Assembly: GCA_027625915.1 (NCBI GenBank)
Contig: JANTQA010000012.1
Coordinates: 7,214,501 to 7,278,500, forward strand
Reading direction: 5' to 3'
Source: Anaeramoeba flamelloides
Taxonomy: Eukaryota; Metamonada; Anaeramoebidae
Length of the DNA: 64,000 bases
Shown: positions 11,120 through 21,593 of the stretch, piece by piece
Position numbering within the stretch: position 1 is the stretch's first letter
How the letters are laid out: each line of letters opens with the position of its first letter
The notes under the pieces: model-generated
Seen by the model: the letters and a program-made list of their open reading frames with translations, nothing else
What the model was told of the DNA's origin: nothing
Database searches by the model: none
Position numbers and translations under genes: made by a program

Positions 11120-12919
11120 GTTAACTTTTTTAGAATTAATAAGTATTCAATAAAATCAAAGATTTTACTCTATTCTTAAGAAAAAAAAAAAAAAAAGCTA
11201 GGCACTTTGACAGCACTCTGTAGCACTCTTCAGAACTCTACTACAGTATCTACTAACTAACTTTTTTTTTTTGAGAAATTAATATAAATAACAAAAATTT
11301 TATTTATCAGCCACCAATTACAAGTTGAATAATGAATATTGAATCCCAATAATAAATAAGACATTTTTATTCTTATTGTTTTTACTTTATTTGAATTAAT
11401 TCATAAATCGATTTTTTTTTTTTTTTGATTTTCATCCTTGATTTGGCATTTTCATAAAAAATAATCGAGACCTTCATCTATTTCTAGGTTTAAATGTTTT
11501 TTACATAAATTGCATGGTTTTGTTTTTATTTTATTCTTCTCATAAACATAAGAATATCAATTTAGATGGTTTGTGGAATTTCTTAGTTTTAAGATGGAAG
11601 TAGAGCCCTTCCATTTTAAATATTTTTTGTTGCTTGTTGATATTATTATTATACCTAATAATTTTTAAATATTCTTGACCTTTCCATCCAGGACTATTTA
11701 TTATTAAGTTTACTCTAAATTGATTAAGATTCATATTTAGTAATTTTCAATTTTCTATTTCCGAATATATATTTTCATCTTTTTTTTTTAATCAAATAAT
11801 TATTTTCTTTTAAATTTTTTGATATGTGATGAAACAAAATAAATTTTTATTTCTGTTTGATTTTGTCTTCTTTTATAGATTCAAAATTCTGACTTGGTTT
11901 ATTGTTCTTTTATTTTTTAAAAAATATTCTTGGAGAGGGATGTTTAATTTTTAAAAAAATTGTGACTTTTTTTATTTATCCAAACAACTATTGAGTTGAA
12001 ATATTTTTGGGTTAGATTGAAAATTAACTGTTATTAAAATATTTGGTTAATTTCTAGGGTTTCAATCATTTGAAATTTTACTCCATTAGTTAATTTTTTT
12101 TTGGTTAAAAATCATTTTGATTTTTTTAAAATTGTATTTTACTTTTTCAATGTTTTTTTGTAAATGTTTTTCTTATTCAAGCCAAATTCCTAATTATTTT
12201 TTTTCTGATAAATGATTTGATTTTTAAGTTATATCAATATTTGGATTCATTCCAAATTCTTGTATAATTTTTCAAATTATCATTAATTTTTTCTCTATTT
12301 TTGATATTGGTCGTTCCATTAGTAAAATAAGTCATCTGCAAATATTTGAACATGAAGAACTAAATCTTTTAATTTATTCAATTAATAAGTGGCTAATATA
12401 TCCAAGCATTAAAAGAAATAAGATGATCTTCTTAATAAACTTCTATTACTTTTTTTTTATAATATTGGAACTGACAGATTTAGATTTTTTCATTTTTAAT
12501 ATATTTATAATTCATTTTTTAAAATTAGTGGCTAACTTTTTTATTGTTTTTTTTTTTTTTTCTTTTTTCATTTATGGTTCAAAAAATAAAAATGATTACA
12601 CTATTTTTTGATTTATTTATCTATATTGGTTATTATCTCTAAAAACTTTGTTAAAATACCTTATTATTCAAAAAAATAGAACAATTAAACAGATTTTTTT
12701 ATGATGAAAAATCTGTCCCTATTTTTGAAATTTAGTTTATAATAAACTAATAAATATTGAAATATACTAATTTAATGTTTGGATTTGGTTGTAAAAATAA
12801 AAATTCTTACTTTATATTTTGATTTTTAAGTTTTTAGAGTTCAAAAAATAAATTATACCAATATATTCTTTTATATATTTTGATTTTTGATTTCAAAAAG
12901 AATTGGAAATTAAATTCAA

Positions 12920-14105
12920 ACACCATTAAAGTTCTACAAAATAATTCAGGACTTCAATTATTTTTAATAATGTACTATAAAGAAAAAATTAGAAATAAGT
13001 AGAATAATACACGTCAAAGAAGAGCCAATATATATATATATAATATTAACCAATCAAAACTCTCCGCTTTTTTTACATAAATTATATGTTTTTAAGGATT
13101 TAAATTGTTCTTAGAGGAAAAAAATTATTTTTGGAAATCCAAAATTGAAATTATTTTTTCACTTTTTTTTTATTGTATTAATTTTTTACACACCTATCAT
13201 TTGCAATTTTTTTTTTTTTTCAAGATCTCTAGTTACTAGGTAAAAATAGCAAATAAAATCCCAGAAAATTTGAAAAAATGATTTCAATTTTGAAATTTCA
13301 AAAAAAAATCTGTGATTGTTAACTATATTTAAAATTTTTAAAATAATGTAATTTAAACATTGTAAAGGTAGATATTTAGCCAAAAAAAAAAAGAAGAAAT
13401 ATAATTCCAAAATATTTGACACAATATTCTAACGGTTATAAGAATAACAATAATTTACTTTTCATTTAATTTGGAAATAAATATTATTTGAAATATGAAA
13501 ATCATTGTTTTATTTTTTCTTTTTTTGGTTTTATTTCTTATTTTTCCGGTTACTTAATCTTGTTCTTTTGATGGGTATTTGTTTAGTAAATAAATAATTA
13601 GGTTATTATAACTTTTTTAAAATAGAAAAATCAGATAAAATAAGTAGATGTTATCAAATCATTTGTTCGATCAATAATTTTTAGTGAAATCCCAACAAAT
13701 TGACCAATACAATTTTTTTTTACTACTTGTTTCTTCATTTTTGGAACACCTGGATTTTTATTTTTTGGGTTTATATTTTTGGCTTTTATTTGAATAAAAA
13801 GGATTATTTATAAAAACTCTAATACCAAATAACTTAACAATAGCTTTCTGTTCAGATTTGTAAAAATTTAAACAATTTAGATTCAAATTTAAAATAATCT
13901 GCTAACCGTTTATACTCAAAAATTCATAAGGATTAGAATAATTCAAATTTCTCATATTAATTATTTTTTGCCTCTTCATTTTTTTTTTTTTTTTTACTAT
14001 TTATTCTCTTTTATTTTTTTTTAGACTCATTATGATATTTTAGAAAAATAAACTGAGTTTAAAATTCTACAAATGACTGTGTCTATTTGAGATGCTTTTT
14101 GAATT
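12920..14105 (+). mobile_element. MITE family G, copy 5, nested in the LINE and itself interrupted
   Basis: The left part carries the family block AATAAGTAGAATAATACACG (compare AATAAGTAAAATAATACACA at 1758-1777). The right end near 14076-14105 carries ACTGTGTCTATTTGAG, the counterpart of the family G right end. A family E element lies between them, so the order of insertion is LINE, then G, then E. Confidence 0.45.
13404..13900 (-). mobile_element. MITE family E, copy 3
   Basis: It starts ATTCCAAAATATTTGACACA (the family E terminus ATTCCAAAAATTTGGACACA) and follows the reverse complement of 42823-43333 over several blocks, including TTCGATCAATAATTT and AAATTGACCAATACAA. The right boundary is approximate. 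Confidence 0.5.
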
Positions 14106-14480
14106 AGGAGACACGAATTTAGTCACTTGAATATGTTCTCTTTACCAGACTAAAATTTTCCAACACTTGGTTCTTAACAATAAATCCGAAAATTCAATAG
14201 ATTGAGATTTTTTTCCTATTTTTTGATTTTGAGTATATCCATATTTTTGGAATGAAGTTTCGTCTAGATTCCAAGAGTTTTCTTTTATATCAAAATGAGT
14301 AAAAATATATTACTAAAGTATTATTTATAGTGATTGGTCTTTTAATTAAAGTAATTAGTTCATCTCCCTGCTTGATGGAAAAATAAAATATTTCTTTTTT
14401 TCCAAGTTAATTATTTCTTCAGTTGGGGGATTCCTCCAATAATAATTTTTTTTTGAACGTTTTTTTTGAAAAGTAGATAT

Positions 14481-15444
14481 TCTTTTTCTTTTTTTTTTTT
14501 TTTTTCTTTTCTTTAAATTATTCAATTTCCATTGTGTCAGAATCCTTTTCTGATTGGTTTTTTTGATATTTTATTCCTTTGATGACCTTTTAGAAACAAA
14601 AAATATCTTTTAGATTCTTGAGTTTCAAATCTTCTAAATTTTTAGAATAATATTCCTTCATTAATTTAATATTTTTATTTCTGTTTTTTTTTTTTTTTTG
14701 CTAATTTCTTGACTAGCATTGAAATCAATTTTTTCTAAATTTTTATTATTTTATTCAATTTTTGTTAAATATTTTCTAATTTGATTCTTTAATTTCCAAT
14801 ATTTTTGATTAAATTCTAATTCATAATTGATTTGATTTATTAATTTATACCATTTTTTGAATTTAATTTTTTGATTTTATAAATTAGTTTATTATATATA
14901 AATAAATTTTTAATTGCTTTCGTTAATTCTTAATAATATTTTTAGATTTTATACACTATTATTTCTTTTTGTAAAAATAATTTTTAAAATTTTTTTTCAA
15001 TGGTTTTTATTTAATATTTTATTTTAAGAGAATTTAATGGATTTACTTTGAAGAAATAAGAAATGCTATTAAATGGTTGATGTGTGTGTGTGTGTGTGTG
15101 TGTGACAGTTTTTCAAATTAATTTTAAAACCTATGGTTCATTTAAGTAGAAAATCAAATAATTTTGAAATTTCTATCTGCAAAACTTTAAAAACAAACCC
15201 CTAACAATAAAAAATAAAAAAAACAAATAAATAAAGAAAAAAATTAAAATTACAGCAATAACTTTGAAATAATTAAAGATTTCAAAGTTTTCCTTGCTGT
15301 TTATTTTAGTTTTTTAATGAAATTTTCTTTTATTAACATAAGGATATAAAATAATCAATTTTTTTTTTTTCACTTCATCTTAATGAAGAATTAAAGAATT
15401 GGATCCAAATATTAAAATTTCGGGTATTGATTTAATTCTTTTTC
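14481..15444. other. Non-coding, with a TG microsatellite
   Basis: T-rich DNA with (TG)n at about 15080-15104. It could contain the eroded 5' part of the LINE to its left, since minus-strand frames are Lys/Asn-rich and helical-looking, but no domain was recognisable. It ends at the stop codon side of the RFC gene. Confidence 0.45.
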
Positions 15445-16419
15445 TTATTTCTTAACTGAGCACAATTGTGCAACCATCCCTGTTAATTGGATCAGAGAGG
15501 AAATCCCTGTTGTAATTCTCATATGCGTTAGTCCAATGATCTTTAAGAATTCTAATAATAGCGTTTCTTCTAGTCTGCTTGCCTTTACGACTTTAAATAA
15601 AGCAGACACGATATCAGAAGAGGAAAACCCTTCATTGTAAATTCCAACGATAAGCTCGAGGGCCGAGCGCACGTCACCCCTCACACAAAAGGCGATCATT
15701 TTTTTTAAAGTTTCGGGGTGAGGCTGGTCACAAGCCTTTAAAACGTTCTTGTCATCAACCAATATAAAGCCAACAAAGGTAGCCTGGAGGTTATTGATTG
15801 CTTGTCTCATATCGCCATCGGCGGTAAAGAGTAACGCCTCATACCCCTTTTCCGTGACTGTAATTTTTTCATAATTGGAAATTTGTTGGAGCCGAAATGC
15901 CATCTCATCGTTTGACAACCTCGAAAACTTGAGGACAGCACAACGTGATTGGATCGGCTCAATGATCTTATTCGAAAAGTTACATGCCAAAGCAAATCTT
16001 GTCGTGGAAGAGTAAATCTCCATAATTCTTCTTAGCGCTTGCTGTGCAGCTGATGTCATCGAGTCTGCTTCGTCGAGAATAATGATCTTGTGCCTTCCTT
16101 TTGGCAAGGTGACTTTCTTTTTCGAAAACATTTTGATTGTGTTCCTAACAACATCAATCCCCCTTTTGTCAGATGCGTTCAATTCTAAGACACAGTCTTT
16201 CACCCTTTCACCTAAAAGTGCTCGTGCAAGGCACATTATGGATGTTGTTTTGCCAGTACCTGGTGGTCCGGACAAAATTAAATTTGGACAATTCCCCTCC
16301 TTTGAAATGACTTCCAGTCTTTGGATTGTTTGTGTGTTTCCAACAACTTTATCCAAAGTTCTTGGTCGATATTTTTCAACAAATGGCAAGTTTCTTTTTT
16401 GTTTTTTCATTTTGAACAA
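15445..16419 (-). CDS. RFC2: Replication factor C small subunit (human RFC2 / yeast Rfc4 type)
   Basis: Clamp-loader AAA+ ATPase subunit that helps load PCNA at primer-template junctions in the nucleus. It is a single uninterrupted exon of 324 aa, the usual small-subunit length. Seen: RFC box FVEKYRPRTLDKVVG (13-27), Walker A GPPGTGKTT (51-59), LELNASDKRGIDVVR, Walker B IIILDEAD, the ALRRIME helix, and the SRC arginine-finger motif in EPIQSRCAVLKF. The segments VTLPKGRHKIIILDEADSM and QSRCAVL, plus THMRITTGISSLIQL near the C-terminus, fit RFC2/Rfc4 better than RFC4/5. A second Met at residue 4 is an alternative start. Composition is clearly less AT-rich than its surroundings, as expected of a real exon. 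Confidence 0.95.
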   Translation of the reverse strand: MFKMKKQKRNLPFVEKYRPRTLDKVVGNTQTIQRLEVISKEGNCPNLILSGPPGTGKTTSIMCLARALLGERVKDCVLELNASDKRGIDVVRNTIKMFSKKKVTLPKGRHKIIILDEADSMTSAAQQALRRIMEIYSSTTRFALACNFSNKIIEPIQSRCAVLKFSRLSNDEMAFRLQQISNYEKITVTEKGYEALLFTADGDMRQAINNLQATFVGFILVDDKNVLKACDQPHPETLKKMIAFCVRGDVRSALELIVGIYNEGFSSSDIVSALFKVVKASRLEETLLLEFLKIIGLTHMRITTGISSLIQLTGMVAQLCSVKK

Positions 16420-16699
16420 AGTTTTGGTTTTTTGGAAAGAATTATGAAAAAATAATTTATTTTTATATCCTTTGTATCCAAATTTATTCAGTTTTTCTTC
16501 AAGTTTTTGTTCTTACAATTCCGAAAACAGGTTTTCACTTCCTAAATAAATCTCATACTCCTAACCGTTAATTTAATTACAATTTTTATTTTTTTAAGGT
16601 TTGTTTTGAATTGAGATTTCACAAGTTGTTTTTATTGAACGTAACGCAGAAAAGTGATTCAAAAAAACCTGTTCTTTTTTTTCATCTTCTTCTTTTTTT

Positions 16700-17231
16700 T
16701 CATCTTCTTCTTCTTTTTCTGAGACTTCGTCTCGTTCTGAACGCACGGTATACCTACAGCAAAATATATTCTGAAAGTTAACTTTTTGATATTTAGAGAA
16801 TGTTTCAAATTATTAATTGGTGTCGTGTTGTCAACATAATGCACTCCAACCAAGTTAATCCATGTTTCAAAATAAAAAGATTGTTTTTTTGTATAATAGT
16901 AGAAGACCCATACATCAACAGATCAAAGAAACCAACCATAAACCCTAATTCAAATGTGGTTTTAGTTTCGTAAAGTTCTATTATTTAAAAATAAATTGTA
17001 AAAATTCAGGATCAAATCAAAAAGTTAATCTTAAAAAATAGAGTAAATTTTTGACAATTAAAAGAACAAATAAATTTCAAAAAAATTGAGAATAATTCTG
17101 AAAATTTTTAATAAATTCTTTTAATAATTTAAAACATTCTCCAAATATAAAGTAGTTGACCTACCAAAGTATATCTTACTGTTGGTATACAATGTGTTCA
17201 GAACGAGATGAAGTCTCAGAAGAAGAAGAAG
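16700..17231 (-). mobile_element. Family A-related MITE with distinct 60-70-bp terminal inverted repeats
   Basis: The left arm (about 16700-16768) has GAGACTTCGTCTCGTTCTGA and GTATACCTACAG. The right arm (about 17165-17231) carries the inverse with a few differences (TCAGAACGAGATGAAGTCTC, CTGTTGGTATAC). The interior, including GAAGACCCATACATCAACAG and AATTCAGGATCAAATC, is the reverse complement of the interior of 29034-29511. It has the same core as the Tc1/mariner-type MITE there but different ends. Confidence 0.6.
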
Positions 17232-17568
17232 AAAAAAAAACGGCAAGTTTTTTACTGGTATTTGAATTGTGAACAGTAAAAAATTGTTCATTTCATTTTC
17301 AACGTTCTTTTACAAATCGAGTTTTTTAGATTACAGTCTACTTCAAAGAAAACTTGATTTCGAAAAAAAATATAGAAAAAGAAGTGAAAATTATTCCCAT
17401 TTATAATTCAAATACCAGTTTTAGAGACATCAGTGTGATACTCTGAACAAGGTCAGTTTGACACACTATATGGCTGAATTTTGAGGGTCTAGAAGTTATT
17501 ATCAGACACTTATTTCATTCCAAGATTAATCAGAATTCGACCGAAATCAAAAATGATTATTTGTGTGG
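17232..17568. other. Non-coding gap
   Basis: No gene or element ends were recognised; A/T-rich unique-looking sequence. Confidence 0.4.
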
Positions 17569-17728
17569 GTTATTACTCTCCTCAATTTTTGAAATTTTCC
17601 CGGAACTTATGAAACAAAATCAATATTGTTGTATTGTTTCGAAGGCCAGAGTCCGAGGAACAATACTGTACATATTTATCTTTGTTTCATAAGTTCCGGG
17701 AAAATTTCAAAAATAGGAGGGTAATAAC
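17569..17728. repeat. 160-bp foldback (near-perfect palindrome)
   Basis: The arms at 17569-17618 and 17681-17728 pair almost base for base; TTGAAATTTTCCCGGAACTT on the left is the reverse complement of the right arm. The roughly 60-base loop contains a second shorter stem around GTATTGTTTCG and CGAGGAACAATAC. A transcript would form a long double-stranded hairpin. It shares the ATTTCAAAAATAGG motif with family K ends. Confidence 0.8.
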
Positions 17729-17953
17729 TTACTTATCGACAAACTAATTCCCAATTACAATAACCAACACAAAATTCAATTCCAAATCACAATAATAAAA
17801 CAAAATACCCAATAAACAAAACCAATTTTCTTGAAAGATCCTTTAATTACAAAACCAAACTTGAAAGTCTCTAACCAAACACCAAATCATCACCTTTTTT
17901 CCATACCCACCCCAAATTTCGAATTTAATTATCCTGTCTTCCAAATTGCATTA

Positions 17954-18151
17954 CAGTCAGTTTCACTTTTAAGGCACAAACTTTCAACGAAATTTAAGGC
18001 ACAAAAAAAATCTCAAATTAAGGCACAAAATTTGTAATTTTAATTTTTACAATTTATTTTTACTAGAAGCTGAATTTTGTGCCTTAATTTGAGATTTTTG
18101 TTGTGCCTTAAATTTCGTTGAATGTTTGTGCCTTAAAAGTGAAACTGACTG
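17954..18151. mobile_element. MITE family C, copy 1 (198 bp)
   Basis: TA target duplications at 17952-17953 and 18152-18153. The termini are CAGTCAGTTTCACTTTTAAG and its inverse. Each arm carries three evenly spaced copies (24-25 bp apart) of TAAGGCACAAA. CAGT ends and TA targets fit the Tc1/mariner type. Other copies: 19821-20015, 20700-20895, 31050-31247. Confidence 0.85.
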
Positions 18152-18153
18152 TA

Positions 18154-19452
18154 TATTCAGACTTGGACATTTAGAGAAAAATGAATAATTCTCTCTTTTT
18201 GGATTTACCCTGAGTAATCTAATATTGTGGATAATCCTTTATTAAAAAATAAAAAAAAACATTAAAAAATATAATTAGAGAAACTCCAAACTCAAAAAGT
18301 AAAACAACAACTGGTACCTCAAATCTCGCCTTTTAACATAATTTTTTTTTAATTCAACTAAAAAATAAAAAATCAAAAGAATATTTTTCTTATAATTCAT
18401 TTTTAACCCTTACTTCAATTCCCTACCTTTGTAATTTATTTTTTTTCAAAAATTCTAAATCAAAGATCTGCAAATATTAACTAAAAAACAAAACATTTAA
18501 ATTCTTTATTGTGTTTACCATTTAACCGAAGATTGACTTGCCTTGATTAAAAAAACAAGTGTAACATCCTCCAAAAAAAAAAAAAAAAAAAAAAAACAAC
18601 AATAAATCCACAACAAACAAACAACAAAAAAAAAAAAAAGAAAAAAACAATAATCAAAGCAAACAAACAAAAAAAAACAATAAATCAACAAAACAATAAA
18701 CAAACAACAAAAACAACAACAATAAAACAAAAAACAAAAACCAATAAACAAAGAAACCAACAATACAAAAACAATAAAAAACAACAGTACAACAACCAAA
18801 AAAAAAAAAAACAATAAAAGAACAACAACAAGACAGTAAAACCCTCACCTATAATAATAGAATTATTATTTCACGTAATTTCCAATGCTTTTTAAAATCA
18901 GTTGTATATGCTTGTTTCGGTTTTGACTTTTATTTCAATTGCTTTTTTTTCTTTTTTTACTTTTTTTTTCTTTTGAAACAAAACACAAAAAAATTCTTTC
19001 TCACTTTTTGATTGTTCTTCTTTATTGACTTGTTTTAATTTTTTGAAAGAACAACTTTTAAAACAAAAAAAAGAGATGTAATTCGAATAGGATTATTTAA
19101 ACAACAAAAACCAAAAAAAAAGTAACCATTTTATGTAAAAGGTGATTCTATCCTTTTTTGATTTCTTCTCTTTGTTTCAATAAAAAAATATTTTTTTTTG
19201 AAAAAAATTGCTTTTTTTTCTTTAATATTTTAATTTTTTTTCATTTTACTTTTCAAGATCAAGTTTTTTACAAAAACATTTTGTAAAACAAAATTTGTTT
19301 TCAAATTTTTACGAGTTTAATTACTAAAATTTGATGATTTTGTAAGTAACAAGTCGTCACTTTTCACAAAAATACACTTTGATTTTCCCAAAAAGAAATC
19401 TACAAAATTTTGCCTTTTCAAAATGTAAAACCCAAAATTCAATTTTAGAGTA
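18154..19452. other. Non-coding, with a long A/C-rich simple stretch
   Basis: 18500-18840 is a CAA/A-rich low-complexity block on the plus strand. It creates long Phe/Val/Leu frames on the minus strand that are not genes. The rest is AT-rich without motifs. Confidence 0.6.
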
Positions 19453-19820
19453 GAGTGTTGAAAAAAATACCGGACAGGAAAAAAATACCGGACAAACATT
19501 TTCAAAATTTTAAAAGGAGAACAATTATTTTATTGAGAGGTTAGGTAAAAGTTATTAAGAACTATATGTGTTTAATCTTTCATTTTAATGCTTTTCAATT
19601 TTATCAGACAATTTTTTCACGAATTTTTCACTAGTGATTATTTTGCCAGAGATTTTAATTGTTTTTCTTTTTTTTCTGACTGGTTTGGAGAGAGTTTGTT
19701 CTATAATATTGGTGTCAGCAATCTCTTCAATTTTTTCAAAATATAATGGGTAAATCCCAGCTCTTGAAAATCCACTTTTTATGGTTTTAATTGTTAAACT
19801 CTTTTGCAAGCAATCGAGTA

Positions 19821-20015
19821 CAGTCAGTTTTACTTTTAAGGCACAAACTTTCAACGAAATTTAAGGCACAAAAAAATCTCAAATTAAGGCACAAAATTTG
19901 GAATTTTTTTTTTACAATTTATTTTTACTAGAATTTGAATTGTGTGCTTTAATTTGAGTTTTTATTGTGCCTTAAATTTCGTTGGAATTTTGTGCCTTAA
20001 AAGTGAAACTGACTG
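19821..20015. mobile_element. MITE family C, copy 2, inside the pogo transposase
   Basis: 195 bp with TA duplications at 19819-19820 and 20016-20017. The ends match family C, with a few substitutions relative to copies 1 and 3. It splits the transposase between KNLET and LDCLQKS. Confidence 0.88.
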
Positions 20016-20699
20016 TATAGTTTCTAAATTCTTCTCTAGTTTGGTTTCCATTGTACTCTTTCTTAAATGATTTTTGAAGACTGAAAAGGTTGTTCTATCA
20101 AGGGGTTGAGTAATATGTGAACTATGGGCGGGAATTACTGCTACTTGAATATTGGCCTTTGCTAATGATTCAAGAGAATCTAAATCCAATCTTGAACTAT
20201 GCCCATCTAGCACTAAAAGAACTGGTATGTTTTGTTCATTGCGGCATTCGTTAATTAAAGGAATGAAAATATCACGAACCCAATCGTGAAAAATTTTCAT
20301 TTGTAATCCAACCTTTGGGTCCATGTGTAAAACAGAGGTCATTTGTTATCTCCGTGCTTAAATAACTTTTAACTAGAGTTTTTCTTGGCGTGATTAATAA
20401 GCTGGGAAGATGTGAACCTGATGCAGAAATTGTGACGAGGAGTGTAGTGTGTATATTTATTTTTTTAAAGATTCTATGGGCTTTGTTCTTATCTTTTGGT
20501 GTTAACCCAACAAAGGTATTTCTCTTCTTATAAGAACCAACTACAGTTTCGTCACAATTAAAAATAAATTCAGGCAAATAAGAATTTTTCTGGAATAAAT
20601 CTTCCAGTTTATCCCAGAAGCTTTTCAATTCTTTGAGTGTAACATACGCACGAGATTGTTCCAAATTTGTAACTTTTTTAATTACAAACTCATTACGTA

Positions 20700-20895
20700 C
20701 AGTCAGTTTCACTTTTAAGGCACAAACTTTCAACGAAATTTAAGGCACAAAAAAAATCTCAAATTAAAGCACAAAATTCAAATACTAGTAAAAATAATTT
20801 ATTAAAAAAAAATTCCAAAATTTGTGCCTTAATTTGAGATTTTTTTGTGCCTTAAATTTCGTTGAAAGTTTGTGCCTTAAAAGTGAAACTGACTG
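20700..20895. mobile_element. MITE family C, copy 3, inside the pogo transposase
   Basis: 196 bp with TA duplications at 20698-20699 and 20896-20897. It splits the transposase between WVNGFAL and RNEFVIKK. Insertion plus duplication is 198 bp, a multiple of three, but stops inside the MITE still end the frame. Confidence 0.9.
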
Positions 20896-21593
20896 TAATG
20901 CAAAACCATTAACCCACATTTTTGAAGATATTAGTTGTCTTTTTCTTTGTGGGTTTTCGTTGGTTTGAATCCACTTATGGATTAGATCATTAGCATGTTC
21001 AAGAGTCTCTTCCTTTTTCAGACATTCACCAATATTTGCTTTATGTCTGACAAATCTACATAGTAAAATCTCTTCATTTTTTGACAAAAGCAATGGTCTC
21101 CCAGACTTCCCAGCTCTTTGAAAACGCCGATAAGACTTAACAGCATCATGCAGTGTGCTTTTGGGGACTTGAAAATAATCCGATAAAAATCGATAACTCA
21201 ATCCCCTTTTTTCTTCTTTTGATAAAATATAAATCTGAACAGCCTTTTCAAGATTTGAATTTAAAGATCCGATTTCGGAAAAACAAAGATAGTGTTTTAA
21301 GCTTTGATTCATTATTAATTAATAAAAGACAAAAAAATGATTCTCAAATACTCAACTTCAAAAGATCTTGTCCGGGATTATTTTCTTGTCCGGTATTTTT
21401 TTCAACACTCTAAATAAAAGATTTCTTCTCTAAAAATTTCTTTACCCATGAGATCTATTGAAAAATCGAAGAGTCTTGTATAAAATAAACAATGAGGAAA
21501 TTAGAGAATGAGGAAGGTTTTTTGGATTTAGAGAAATCTCTTTCTCGAAATTTTTGTTATTTTTTCCTCATTTTGTCCAAGTCTGTTTATAAA

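Larger units (their letters stand above)
11120..14480 (-). mobile_element. Decayed LINE with reverse transcriptase motifs, interrupted by other elements
   Basis: Read on the minus strand from right to left, the parts come in the correct LINE order. A KQGDELITLIKRPITINNT stretch (about 14331-14377) matches the RT start motif (K-x-GD ... YRPIS). An FADD catalytic box, HVQIFADDLFY, lies at about 12331-12348. A C-terminal zinc-knuckle, PCNLCKKH ... EGLDYFL, lies at about 11440-11530, followed by family H tail repeats at 11120-11240. Several stops and frame shifts interrupt it. The excess distance between the first two motifs is largely explained by the family G and E elements inserted at 12920-14105. 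The 5' end and endonuclease were not recognised. Confidence 0.55.
19585..21312 (-). pseudogene. pogo/Tigger-type DDE transposase, disrupted
   Basis: Cuts and pastes the transposon. Reading right to left: an N-terminal helix-turn-helix (RGLSYRFLSDYFQVPKSTLH), a second DNA-binding part (ISSKMWVNGFAL then RNEFVIKKV), and DDE_1 catalytic motifs FNCDET (D at 20551-20553), VLLVLDGHSSR (D at 20205-20207) and AHSSHITQPLD (D at 20097-20099), ending SGFSRAGIYP. Three things break it: family C insertions at 20700-20895 and 19821-20015, and a one-base frame change in an A/T run at about 20289-20297 between KGWITNENF and HDWVRDIF. The empty sites on both sides of each MITE continue in frame, giving about 443 aa in the ancestor. 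The last change could also be an assembly error. Confidence 0.88.
19453..21410 (-). mobile_element. pogo/Tigger-like DNA transposon carrying two MITE insertions
   Basis: Flanked by TA at 19451-19452 and 21411-21412. Terminal inverted repeats of about 43 bp start GAGTGTTGAAAAAAATACCG and contain the block CCGGACA twice. Without its two family C insertions it would be about 1.57 kb with one transposase gene filling most of it, a normal pogo-class layout. Tc1/mariner-pogo superfamily. The TIRs still match closely, so the copy is fairly young. Confidence 0.88.

Noticed and set aside
18515-18848. Hydrophobic minus-strand membrane protein frames
   Set aside because: Translation of a CAA/A-rich simple stretch; only Phe/Val/Leu/Cys runs, no start context or motif.
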